A DNA stretch of 64,000 bases, taken from Enorma sp964624825 (GTDB lineage Bacteria > Actinomycetota > Coriobacteriia > Coriobacteriales > Coriobacteriaceae). The position numbers and the translations under genes are program-made. This document shows positions 17,590 to 25,636 of the stretch, piece by piece. The notes under the pieces were generated by a model. The model did no database searches and was not told where the DNA came from. It was given only the letters and a program-made list of their open reading frames with translations. Each line of letters opens with the position of its first letter. Position 1 is the stretch's first letter. Location of the stretch: the NCBI GenBank assembly GCA_964624825.1, contig CAZUYD010000001.1:1-64000 (forward strand), given 5' to 3'.

Positions 17590-17659
17590 CGAACAATTGT
17601 TTGATTTTAGCTTGACAAGAACAACTGTTCGAAGATAATCATATACGAACATCCGTTCC
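17590..17659. promoter_or_regulatory. Three phased LexA (SOS) boxes between lexA and the LysM gene
   Basis: Boxes of the form nGAAC-N4-GTTn lie at 17590-17603 (right half degenerate, GTTTG), 17618-17631 (right half perfect) and 17646-17659 (left half perfect). Start-to-start distances are exactly 28 and 28 bases. That is a non-integral number of helical turns (about 2.7), which is worth noting. The array covers the whole divergent promoter zone. Confidence 0.85.
17612..17639 (+). promoter_or_regulatory. Promoter of the LysM (YneA-like) gene
   Basis: TTGACA at 17612-17617 and GATAAT at 17634-17639 are 16 bases apart. The middle SOS box (17618-17631) fills the spacer starting right after the -35 element, just as at recA. 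The transcript would begin near 17646, on the third box. Confidence 0.75.
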
Positions 17660-17722
17660 CGCGCTAGAGGGTATGTCCGCGCGGCGCGTTATAACATCTT
17701 CGTCACAAGGAGAGGAGTTTCC

Positions 17723-18199
17723 ATGTACTTAAATGGTGCGTATGTCGATGGCAATCTTGCATGCTTGCCTCCTCAGACCGATCTGCTTGTTGCAAGCCGG
17801 CATGTGTCGAAGATCGTGGAGCTTCCTTATCGTGGCGTGCCGGAACAGCAAGAAGGTGCGGGGGCTGCGCCGCGGGCGACTCCATCTTCTCGCGCCCATG
17901 CGCGCATTCAAGTTGCCTTAACAGCTGGAGTGGTGATCGTCCTCCTGGGCGCGCTCGTCATCATGGCTTGGAATATGGTTGCACGAGAAAACGATGCATA
18001 TGCTCGGGCACTTGCGGATACGCCTACCCAGACGATTCGCGTCTCCTCTGGTGACTCGCTTTGGTCGATTGCCGAGTACTATCAGATATCGAGTCTTACC
18101 ACCTCCCAAACGATCGATGTGATTCGCGACTGGAACGATCTGGATTCCTCAATGCTAAGACCCGGTATGGAGTTGGTGGTCCCTGCAACGGTTTCATAG
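17723..18199 (+). CDS. LysM-domain membrane protein, YneA-like SOS division inhibitor candidate
   Basis: A 158-residue protein with a 60-residue variable N-terminus, one membrane helix (about 62-84) and a C-terminal LysM domain (about 104-156; SGDSLWSIAEYY, then WNDLDSSMLRPGMELVVP). Ribosome site AGGAG before ATG 17723. In Bacillus (yneA) and mycobacteria (Rv2719c) a LysM protein lies beside and divergent from lexA and delays cell division in the SOS response. Position, domain content and the SOS box in the promoter match, so the same role is inferred. Unlike Bacillus YneA it has a long N-terminal segment before the helix. nrdR follows, as in mycobacteria. Confidence 0.82.
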   Translation: MYLNGAYVDGNLACLPPQTDLLVASRHVSKIVELPYRGVPEQQEGAGAAPRATPSSRAHARIQVALTAGVVIVLLGALVIMAWNMVARENDAYARALADTPTQTIRVSSGDSLWSIAEYYQISSLTTSQTIDVIRDWNDLDSSMLRPGMELVVPATVS

Positions 18200-18298
18200 G
18201 CGTCTCATTGTTTCAAAAACACAACATCTTGATTAGAAACGTCCTTCGTGCTCAATCCGTGATATTCTTGTTCAGTTCAAAATGTCAAAGGAGGCGCG

Positions 18299-18742
18299 AT
18301 GCGTTGTCCCCGGTGCGGAGGCGCTGAAACTAGAGTGATCGATTCCCGCATGCAGGATGCGAACAACGCAATCAAGCGTCGCCGCGAGTGCCGGACATGC
18401 GGTTATCGCTTCACGACGTTCGAACGGTGCGAAGATCCCATTGAGGTTATCAAAACTGATGGGTCGATTCAGCCATTCGACCGCAACAAGCTCCTGGTCG
18501 GCTTGATGCGGGCTACCACGAAGCGCGACATCGATGTATCTCGCTTGAACGCGCTTATTGATGACATCGAGCTTGAGCTTCGGAGCAGAACGCGTACGAA
18601 GGTCTCATCACATGAGATCGGCGATATGGTGCTGAAGCGCCTTGAGAAGCTCGATAAGGTGGCGTATATCCGCTTCGCGTCCGTCTATCGCGATTTTCAG
18701 GACATCGATGAGTTCTTGCAAGAACTCGATATGCTTAGGTAG
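18299..18742 (+). CDS. nrdR: Transcriptional repressor NrdR
   Basis: A 147-residue regulator of ribonucleotide reductase genes. It has an N-terminal zinc ribbon with Cys3, Cys6, Cys31 and Cys34 and an ATP-cone domain (from about residue 49) that senses ATP/dATP. AAAGGAGG precedes ATG 18299. Length and motifs are standard. It follows the LysM gene by about 100 bases and may be read from the SOS promoter or its own; I could not identify a convincing NrdR box here. Confidence 0.97.
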   Translation: MRCPRCGGAETRVIDSRMQDANNAIKRRRECRTCGYRFTTFERCEDPIEVIKTDGSIQPFDRNKLLVGLMRATTKRDIDVSRLNALIDDIELELRSRTRTKVSSHEIGDMVLKRLEKLDKVAYIRFASVYRDFQDIDEFLQELDMLR

Positions 18743-18748
18743 GCTTTC

Positions 18749-19192
18749 ATGAATCAGGTGAACGTTTCCATCACGCGACTCGATCCCACGGTTGAGCTCC
18801 CGCGTTATGCGTATTCAGGCGACGCCGGCCTTGATCTGCGCGCGAACGAGACCGTCGACATCCCGCCTCTTTCTCGCGTGCTTATGCCGACCGGCCTCGC
18901 GATTGCCTTACCAGACGGCTACGCTGGCTTTGTTCAGCCGCGTAGCGGTATGGCGCTTCGGCGGGGGCTGTCGATTGCGAACAGTCCAGGACTCATCGAC
19001 GCCCACTATCGTGGCGAGCTGAAGGTGATCCTTATCAACCTCGATGCGCAGGCTAGCATCCATATCGAGCGGGGGGAACGCATCGCCCAGCTCGTCATCC
19101 AAGAAGTCCCTGTCGTCAATCTCATCGAAGTTGACGAGCTCGATGAGACCGACCGGGGAAGTGGTGGATTTGGCTCTAGCGGAGTTGCCTGA
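18749..19192 (+). CDS. dut: dUTP diphosphatase
   Basis: A 147-residue trimeric-type dUTPase that removes dUTP and supplies dUMP for thymidylate synthesis. The five motifs are visible: DAGLDLRA, PRSGMA, GLIDAHYRGELKV, RIAQLVI and the flexible C-terminal RGSGGFGSSG. It begins six bases after nrdR, so both nucleotide-pool genes form one unit. Confidence 0.97.
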   Translation: MNQVNVSITRLDPTVELPRYAYSGDAGLDLRANETVDIPPLSRVLMPTGLAIALPDGYAGFVQPRSGMALRRGLSIANSPGLIDAHYRGELKVILINLDAQASIHIERGERIAQLVIQEVPVVNLIEVDELDETDRGSGGFGSSGVA

Positions 19193-19251
19193 CACGGTAG
19201 CTTCTGAGCACATAGGTATTGAAGAGGGGTAGTCCAAAGAAAAGGGGAATT

Positions 19252-20595
19252 ATGGATTCATTCTTCAAGCTGACCGAACGCGGCACCAGTAGCGTAACTG
19301 AGGTCCGCGCAGGTCTTACAACCTTCTTGGCAATGGCGTACATTATCATCGTCAACCCGAGCATTCTGAGTGCTGCGGGCATTCCTTCTACGGCCGCGGT
19401 CACGGCAACGTGCTTGGGTGCAGCCGTTATGACCATCGCTATGGGCGTGTTCTCAAATCGCCCGCTTGCATGTGCCTCAGGCATGGGCATTAACTCGATC
19501 GTCGCGTATACGCTGTGCGGTAGCATGGGGTTCGGTTGGCAAACCGCCATGGCCGTCATCTTCATCGAGGGCGTCGCAATCCTCTTGCTCGTGCTTTGCG
19601 GCTTGCGTGAGGCTATCATGGACGCGATACCCGTCCCATTGCGTCATGGCATCTCCATCGGTCTTGGCCTCTTCATTGCTATGATCGGCCTCAGCGATGG
19701 CAGCGTTATCGTTGCGGACCCCGATACGCTCGTTTCGATTGGCTCGCTCGTAACTGAGGAGGGCACGCTCAACTTTACGTTCCTGGTCGGTGTTATCTCT
19801 ATCCTCCTTACGGTTACCCTCTATTCCATGAAGGTGAAAGGCGCACTGCTCTGGGGCATCATCATTTCCGCCATCATCGGCATTCCTCTGGGCGTGACCA
19901 CGCTTCCCACGGGCATCATCGCCCCGCTTGATTTCTCCACGTTCGGCGCTCCGTTCCAGGAGAGCAGCGTTTCCGGTGTCATGGGCATCGTGGAGGCCCT
20001 CATATCGCCAACGCTTTTGCTCTTTGCGTTCTCGCTCATGATGAGCGACTTCTTCGATACCATGGGTACGGCGATGGCCGTAGCGAAACAGGGAGAGTTC
20101 CTCACCGATGACGGCAGGGTTGAGGACATCAAACCCATCCTCATCGTTGACTCCGTCGCTGCAGCTGCCGGTGGCTTCGTTGGCGCGTCATCGATCACCA
20201 CATTCGTTGAATCTGCATCCGGTGCTGCCGACGGCGGCCGTTCGGGCCTGACCTCCATTGTTGCCGGCGTTTTCTTCCTGCTCGCCGCATTCTTCTCGCC
20301 GCTCATCAACTGTATTCCGTCGGCTGCGACCTGCGGTGCGCTCGTCTTCGTCGGATTCCTCATGATGAGCGATGTTGTCGATATCGATTGGTCGAATCCG
20401 ATCGAGGCGTTCCCGGCATTCATGATCGTTGCGGGGATTCCACTTACGTATTCCATTTCCAATGGCATCGGCATGGGTTTCATCACCTATGTGGTGGTTG
20501 CCGTCGTCACGGGTAACGTCAAGAAGATTCGCCCGCTTATGTGGATCGCCGCGTTGGCCTTCCTGATCTATTTCATCATGACCGTTATGCAGTAA
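19252..20595 (+). CDS. NCS2-family purine permease (AzgA/PbuG type)
   Basis: A 447-residue transporter with about 13 hydrophobic segments. ATG 19252 follows AAAGGGGAA. The start FKLTERGTSSVTEVRAGLTTFLAMAYIIIVNP is characteristic of the AzgA-like branch, as are GMGINS, the DFFDTMGT helix and the GASSITTFVESASG motif. Members import adenine, guanine or hypoxanthine with protons. The exact base cannot be assigned. It follows dut by 59 bases, fitting a purine/pyrimidine supply theme, and is closed by a clear hairpin. Confidence 0.92.
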   Translation: MDSFFKLTERGTSSVTEVRAGLTTFLAMAYIIIVNPSILSAAGIPSTAAVTATCLGAAVMTIAMGVFSNRPLACASGMGINSIVAYTLCGSMGFGWQTAMAVIFIEGVAILLLVLCGLREAIMDAIPVPLRHGISIGLGLFIAMIGLSDGSVIVADPDTLVSIGSLVTEEGTLNFTFLVGVISILLTVTLYSMKVKGALLWGIIISAIIGIPLGVTTLPTGIIAPLDFSTFGAPFQESSVSGVMGIVEALISPTLLLFAFSLMMSDFFDTMGTAMAVAKQGEFLTDDGRVEDIKPILIVDSVAAAAGGFVGASSITTFVESASGAADGGRSGLTSIVAGVFFLLAAFFSPLINCIPSAATCGALVFVGFLMMSDVVDIDWSNPIEAFPAFMIVAGIPLTYSISNGIGMGFITYVVVAVVTGNVKKIRPLMWIAALAFLIYFIMTVMQ

Positions 20596-20650
20596 GCTTC
20601 TCATTAGATAGCACGAAGAGCCAATAGAACGGTTCTCGGCAATAGATTGT

Positions 20651-20682
20651 CCCGCCCTCTGTTGCAAGGTGCAGAGGGCGGG
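20651..20682 (+). terminator. Terminator after the purine permease
   Basis: Eleven-base perfect arms CCCGCCCTCTG and CAGAGGGCGGG around a 10-base loop, 55 bases after the permease stop; a T-rich CGATTCGTTT follows. The remaining bases to 20892 are AT-rich and hold only an imperfect AAGATA/TATCTT repeat near 20768. Confidence 0.8.
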
Positions 20683-20892
20683 ACGATTCGTTTGGGCAGA
20701 ACAGTTTTGTTAGGGAGAGTGACAAGAATGGAAAGGCGATCTACTGCTTAGAGAACAACTTTACATAAGATATATTATCTTGAATTAATTAGAGTTCGCA
20801 GCATGGTGAATCCTTAGACGAACAAAGCATCTCTCGCGCATGCATCGATGTCATATCGTTGCCACGTGCTGAAACACCTGGTATGAATTTCA

Positions 20893-21837
20893 TCATCGTT
20901 GCGCTTCAACATAGTGATACGCCGACATGCCGGCAATCGCACCATCAGAGGCTGCCGTAATAACCTGTCTCAGTGTCTTAGACCGCATATCACCTGCGCA
21001 GAACAGCCCCGGTGTTTTAGTAGCCATGTTTTCATCGGTAATCACGCCGCTATCATTGCCAAGATCAACATACGGGCGCACCAAGTCAACCGCAGGATCG
21101 TTTCCGGTAAACACGAAGATGCCGAACGAACCCTCGGGGTATGTCTCGGTGAACTCTCTGCCCGTTACGTTATTGCGGAACGTGATGCGACCTAGAAGGT
21201 TCGACCCGTCAACCGCGATAATCGAGGTCGAATACCGCACCGACACATTTTCATGTGCAAGCAGGCGATCGATCTCACCTTTTGGAGCGCGGAACTGATC
21301 GCGCCGCACGACCATCGTGACCGAGCGAGCTATATTGGCAAGAAAGCCAGCCTCCTCGCAGGCTGCATTGCCGCCACCTATTACGAAGACATCCTTATTC
21401 CGATAGAACATGCCATCACAGGTGGCGCAATACGAGATTCCGCGACCGCGGAATGCATCCTCACCGGTAAAACCGGCCTTGCGTGGCTGAGCGCCGGTTG
21501 CTGCGATGACTGCAGGTGCTTGATACATCGTGGAGCCAGCCGTTATCAAGAAGCTGCCGTCTTCTGTGCGAGTAATCTCATCGACAGCACCATATGTTGA
21601 GGACGCGCCGGCTGCAACCGCATGGTCATGCAGCCGTTGTCCAAGCTCAGCTCCGGTAATCGAAGGGATTCCAGGGTAGTTCTCGATAACATCGGTCGTG
21701 GCTGCTTGACCGCCCGGCATACCTTGCTCTATGACGGTGACATTCAAGCTTGCGCGCGCCGCGTAGATGCCCGCGGTATATCCAGCAGCTCCGCCACCGA
21801 TAACGACAACATCAGACGCGATCGCCGGGGTATCCAT
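20893..21837 (-). CDS. trxB: Thioredoxin reductase
   Basis: A 314-residue flavoprotein that reduces thioredoxin with NADPH. FAD motif GGGAAGYTAGIYAAR near the start, redox CATC in the NADPH domain, the second dinucleotide fold GGGNAACEEA, and a C-terminal FAD motif GLFCAGDMRSKTLRQV. AAGGAG precedes the ATG. The final motif has RSKTLRQV where many enzymes have RxKxxRQI, within normal variation. Monocistronic, with its own promoter upstream. Confidence 0.96.
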   Translation of the reverse strand: MDTPAIASDVVVIGGGAAGYTAGIYAARASLNVTVIEQGMPGGQAATTDVIENYPGIPSITGAELGQRLHDHAVAAGASSTYGAVDEITRTEDGSFLITAGSTMYQAPAVIAATGAQPRKAGFTGEDAFRGRGISYCATCDGMFYRNKDVFVIGGGNAACEEAGFLANIARSVTMVVRRDQFRAPKGEIDRLLAHENVSVRYSTSIIAVDGSNLLGRITFRNNVTGREFTETYPEGSFGIFVFTGNDPAVDLVRPYVDLGNDSGVITDENMATKTPGLFCAGDMRSKTLRQVITAASDGAIAGMSAYHYVEAQR

Positions 21838-21914
21838 TGGTGCTCCTTACAGTAAAACAGGAATCTATATTAATTATATGCTCGTTCCCATTTCCCACCG
21901 TTGTATTCACACCA

Positions 21915-21943
21915 TTAATAAGGTACCTAAATATAGTGTTCAA
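21915..21943 (-). promoter_or_regulatory. Promoter upstream of trxB
   Basis: On the minus strand TTGAAC (21943-21938) and TATTAA (21920-21915) are 17 bases apart. The leader to the trxB start would be about 70 bases. No obvious operator. Confidence 0.55.
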
Positions 21944-22023
21944 GCCCTCACGTTTAAACGCCATACGAGAAGAATCGCGATTCCCGTCGCACTACGAGGT
22001 ATCGTTTCACGGGTTACCGTCTG

Positions 22024-22869
22024 TCACCAGCTGTATCCGATTATGAGGCCATCGGTTTCTGCATAGTAGGAGCACAATCCTCCGCAGGGCATGCATGTAA
22101 TTGACGCATCGGGCCATTCGGCATGAATGCATGCAGAGAGCTCCTCAGCAGCCCGCTCATTGCAGACGTGATCGATATAGACCGGTCCGCCTGCATATCC
22201 ATCCGCACGCATTGCACCAACGATCTTCCCAAATGCCTTTTTCCGGCTCCGTGCAGGAGAAACGATTTTAATGGTTCCTTCGTTACTCGCGGTTCCCAGT
22301 ATGTGAATGTTGAGCTTGTTTGCCAATGTGCCCGCCATTTTGGGCATGCGCCCCGCCTTTGCCAGGTTCTCATAACTTGAGAGCAAGAACAAGACTGATG
22401 AGCGTTGTTCAACATCACAGATATGGGCAGTCACTTCGTTGAAGGATGCGCTGGGATGAGCGGTGCGATATGCGTCAATCTCGTTGACGAGCAGTTCAAG
22501 CTTTCCGCCTGCAGCGCGTGAGTTCACGATGAAGATATTTCTGCCGCCTTCTTCCATAACGAGGTCACGCGCCATGACGGCTGCTTCGAAGCTTCCCGAA
22601 AGATTGGCAGATATGGTAATGGCGATGACATTGTCAGCAAGGCGGAAGAGCTCGGCCCACTCCCCTACGCTGGGACAAGCGCTCGAGCTCGCAGATTTCT
22701 CCTCGCTGACGCGACGATTTAGATCGGCTACATCGAGCGCATCGTTATCAACAAACTCATCGCCAGCCACATTGATCTTTAGGGGTGCAAACCGATATAC
22801 GGTATCAGGCGACGACGGCGTATATCCACGGAGATTGCAGCTCGAATCCGCAACGATTGCCCAACTCAT
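22024..22869 (-). CDS. DegV family fatty-acid-binding protein
   Basis: A 281-residue DegV/FakB-like protein. The opening IVADSSCNL, the ITISANLSGSFEAAVMA lipid-head-group binding stretch (TxSxxLSGS form) and the NSRAAGGKLELL block fit the family. FakB-type members carry a fatty acid to the kinase FakA; that role is possible but FakA is not in the window. It is divergent from the DUF1836 gene across a 198-base AT-rich gap with a TATAAT at 22902-22907 on its strand. Confidence 0.9.
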   Translation of the reverse strand: MSWAIVADSSCNLRGYTPSSPDTVYRFAPLKINVAGDEFVDNDALDVADLNRRVSEEKSASSSACPSVGEWAELFRLADNVIAITISANLSGSFEAAVMARDLVMEEGGRNIFIVNSRAAGGKLELLVNEIDAYRTAHPSASFNEVTAHICDVEQRSSVLFLLSSYENLAKAGRMPKMAGTLANKLNIHILGTASNEGTIKIVSPARSRKKAFGKIVGAMRADGYAGGPVYIDHVCNERAAEELSACIHAEWPDASITCMPCGGLCSYYAETDGLIIGYSW

Positions 22870-23067
22870 AGCAAGATCCCTTCATCGGGTACGTTCGATA
22901 TATTATACGCTCTTATATCGTTATCGGCATGATTGCTAGTTTTGAAAACGAGTTCACATTGTTTTTATCTATACATGTATCATGATGGCGTCCGCATTTC
23001 ATGCGTTCAGGCGGGTATAGCAGCGTTTAGAACCCACAGCTAATCAAGAAAGGCGTGGTGTAGTGCG

Positions 23068-23703
23068 ATGGCGGTGCAGAAAAAAGTCATTCCCATGACC
23101 AACGAAGGAAGCGCAATCACCCAAGAGGATGTCGCGCCGACCATACTGCCCGATGCGTATCTCACTTCTAGCGTTGCACATGCGCTTGCAGGGTTTCGCC
23201 TTCCGCGGTATGGGGACTTACCAACCGTCAAGCTCTACCGAGATCAGGTGGTCAGTCTTGTCGAGCAGCTGCTTAACCCGCTGCTCACATGCATAGACGG
23301 TGAGCTGCTTACGCCTTCCATGGTTAATAACTACGTAAAGCTCAAGCTCATTGCCTCTCCCCATAAAAAACTCTACGGACGCGAGCAAATTGCACGGCTC
23401 ATCGTTATCTGCGTTTTCAAGCAGGTGCTCTCTATTCAGGCGATCGGGACGCTCTTCCGCATACAGCGCGTGACGTATCACGTAGACGTTGCATACGATT
23501 ACGTTGCCACCGAGCTCGAAAACGCCCTGCATACCGCGTTCTCTGCCCAAGACGAGAAGCCGCAACCAGACACGGCCACGCTCGTCACTCGCGAGTCATT
23601 ACTTGTCCGAAGCGCGGTGACTTCATTTGCCGCGAAAGCATATCTCGTTGGCTACCTGCACTTTATTGGGTATAAAGAGGGCCATGATACGTCAAAGAGG
23701 TAA
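23068..23703 (+). CDS. DUF1836 domain protein, probable HTH regulator
   Basis: A 211-residue protein of the DUF1836 family. The centre (about 75-140) reads as a MerR-like helix-turn-helix: MVNNYVKLKLI, then LYGREQIARLIVICVFKQ and SIQAIGTLF. Members are unstudied but look like transcription regulators. The start has several choices; ATG 23068 is 15 bases after AAAGG and ATG 23095 is an alternative. It is divergent from DegV, which suggests it may regulate that gene. Its stop abuts the stop of the convergent NlpC/P60 gene with no base between. Confidence 0.8.
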   Translation: MAVQKKVIPMTNEGSAITQEDVAPTILPDAYLTSSVAHALAGFRLPRYGDLPTVKLYRDQVVSLVEQLLNPLLTCIDGELLTPSMVNNYVKLKLIASPHKKLYGREQIARLIVICVFKQVLSIQAIGTLFRIQRVTYHVDVAYDYVATELENALHTAFSAQDEKPQPDTATLVTRESLLVRSAVTSFAAKAYLVGYLHFIGYKEGHDTSKR

Positions 23704-24879
23704 TTAGATGTTTCCTCCGCCATAGGGCGTGCCGCAGTCATAGAGGTTGCCGTAACCGGCGGTTCTTCCTGGACGCCATGCGCCGAATACGCGCCCATTG
23801 CCGACGTAGAATGCGACGTGTCCCGTATAAAAAACCAAGTCGCCATATTGCAGTTGGCTCATATCGGTCACCCAGCGGCCGTTTGCTTTGATATATGCCG
23901 CCTGAGCGGAAGCGGTGCGAGGCAAGGTAATGCCAATCTGCGCATATGCCCAATAGACCAACCCTGAGCAGTCGAAGCCTGCTGATGGGCTTGAGCCGCC
24001 GTATGTGTACGCCACGCCTTCTTGCGTCAACGCATAGGAAAGTGCACTGCCGCCGACGCTTGATGTCCCGCTCGAACTGCTGGAGGAAGAGCTGCTTGAA
24101 CTGCTCGAACTGCTGGAGCTATTCGAGCTGCTCGAGCTGCTCGAGCTGTTGGAAGACGAGCTCCCGCTCGCACTCGAGGATCCATCGGTATCAGACTCAG
24201 TATCGCTATCATTCGAAACGGACACCGTGCTCGATTCGAGCGCACCGCTCTCTGCATCGGCTGCAGCCTGCATGCCAGAGGCAAGCGCTTCGTTTTCAGC
24301 CGCCTCTGCTTCGAGTTGCGCCTGAACCTCTGCGGAAAGCGAGTCCACGAGCGCCTGAGCAGCAGCCTGATTTTGCGCGGTTTCATCGATTTTCGCTTGC
24401 GTTTCTTCGATACGAGCCTCTTGCTCGCGTTGCTGCTCCTCGAGTTGATCCTTGAGGGTTTGAACCTTTTCGATAGCTTCAGCTTGTGCAGACGTTATTT
24501 TGTTCATATAGAACAGACGAGAGATGAGGTCGTCGAAGCTCGTTGCGCCAAGCACGATGTCGAGCGCCGCCATGCCGCCATCTTTGTAATCATCGGATGC
24601 GTTAGTCGCAAGCAAGGCACGCGCTTGAGAAAGCTCATCTTGCGTTTCCTCGATTTCGCCCTTTGTTACTTCAAGTGCGGTCGCGGCCTCAGCGAGCTCC
24701 TCCTCAAGCTGAGCGTAGGCTTCTCCGAGCGACTCGAGCTCTTCGCGTGCAGCTTCGAGCTCAGAAGCGGTATCGGCATATGCGGATGGTATAGGCATTG
24801 TGCCGAGGACCAGCGTCAAAGAGCAGAAGAATATCGCTGCAATTCTTGCGTACCGTCGGGTTCGAGTTGCACGGTGCAT
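23704..24879 (-). CDS. Secreted coiled-coil NlpC/P60 endopeptidase
   Basis: A 391-residue secreted wall hydrolase. Signal peptide to about residue 36 (SAYADTAS). A long coiled coil (about 37-190) with the CwlO/PcsB pattern of paired helices is followed by an alanine/serine stretch and a serine-only linker of about 45 residues. The NlpC/P60 domain fills the last 110 residues: FDCSGLVYWAY with the catalytic Cys, then YGDLVFYTGHVAFYVG with the catalytic His. In Gram-positives such proteins cut peptidoglycan during growth and division and are controlled by FtsEX through the coiled coil; this is the likely role. An inverted repeat lies in its promoter region. Confidence 0.93.
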   Translation of the reverse strand: MHRATRTRRYARIAAIFFCSLTLVLGTMPIPSAYADTASELEAAREELESLGEAYAQLEEELAEAATALEVTKGEIEETQDELSQARALLATNASDDYKDGGMAALDIVLGATSFDDLISRLFYMNKITSAQAEAIEKVQTLKDQLEEQQREQEARIEETQAKIDETAQNQAAAQALVDSLSAEVQAQLEAEAAENEALASGMQAAADAESGALESSTVSVSNDSDTESDTDGSSSASGSSSSNSSSSSSSSNSSSSSSSSSSSSSSSSSGTSSVGGSALSYALTQEGVAYTYGGSSPSAGFDCSGLVYWAYAQIGITLPRTASAQAAYIKANGRWVTDMSQLQYGDLVFYTGHVAFYVGNGRVFGAWRPGRTAGYGNLYDCGTPYGGGNI

Positions 24880-24903
24880 AAATAACCCTTCGTGAACGAT
24901 TCC

Positions 24904-24924
24904 ATACTAGGCTGGTGCTAGTAT
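24904..24924. promoter_or_regulatory. Inverted repeat upstream of the NlpC/P60 gene
   Basis: Perfect seven-base arms ATACTAG (24904-24910) and CTAGTAT (24918-24924) with a seven-base spacer, about 25-45 bases before the start codon on the minus strand. It overlaps candidate -10 hexamers (TATACT, TAGTAT). It could be an operator; no regulator can be named. Confidence 0.45.
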
Positions 24925-25078
24925 AGGACGCATCACAAAGCCACAAGAAAAACCAGCCAATTCTTATGAGAACCTTCAAAGGTCGTACAAAGTTCTGTAT
25001 ATTCCGATTGCGTCGGAGCGAATCGTATGCGCCGCACGCATGTAACGATTCTCAGTCATCGGGCGAAAAGCCTGTTGG

Positions 25079-25612
25079 CTACGAAACAGTTATGAGGCTA
25101 AAGAGCTCATGGTCGCCCGCCTGCGCAAGCGCCTCGCGCGGATGCAAGTAGGAAAGCTCAAGGATGCATCCATACCCGACGAGCGTAGCGCCCATATCGC
25201 GAATGAGCTTGCCCGTTGCAGCAACGGTTCCGCCGGTGGCAATGAGGTCGTCAATGATCAGGACGCGATCGCCGGGTGCAAGCGCGTCCTCATGGATTTC
25301 GAGCGTATCGGTGCCGTACTCAAGTTCATATGTAACTGAGACCGTTTTGCGCGGGAGTTTTCCGGGCTTGCGCGCCGGAATAAAGCCCGCATCAAGTTCA
25401 AGTGCGACCGGGACTCCGACCATGAACCCACGAGCCTCGGGGCCAACCACTTTGGTGATGCCGTCGTTGCGGAAATGGTCGGCAAGCGCGTTGACTGCAT
25501 GATGCATTGCGGAAGGATCTGCGAAAAGCGGCGTGATGTCCTTAAACACAACCCCTGGCTCGGGATAGTCGAGAATATCGTAGATATACGGCTCAAAATC
25601 AAACGCGGACAT
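25079..25612 (-). CDS. apt: Adenine phosphoribosyltransferase
   Basis: A 177-residue purine salvage enzyme making AMP from adenine and PRPP. It has the PRPP-binding signature VLIIDDLIATGGT, the FKDITPLF opening and the EARGFMVG loop. ATG 25612 follows GGAAGGA; a short extension upstream is unneeded. It is 24 bases downstream of the MerR-type gene on the same strand. Confidence 0.97.
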   Translation of the reverse strand: MSAFDFEPYIYDILDYPEPGVVFKDITPLFADPSAMHHAVNALADHFRNDGITKVVGPEARGFMVGVPVALELDAGFIPARKPGKLPRKTVSVTYELEYGTDTLEIHEDALAPGDRVLIIDDLIATGGTVAATGKLIRDMGATLVGYGCILELSYLHPREALAQAGDHELFSLITVS

Positions 25613-25636
25613 GATGTTCCTTCCCAACCAAGATGC

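Noticed and set aside
17646..17659. Treating the third LexA box as a random match
   Set aside because: It has seven of eight core bases plus the exact 28-base phase with the other two boxes, so I kept it as real.
24060..24175. Leucine/glutamate heptad-like reading frame on the plus strand within the NlpC/P60 gene
   Set aside because: It is the antisense of the serine-only linker; repetitive serine codons create Leu/Glu codons on the other strand. No start or ribosome site.
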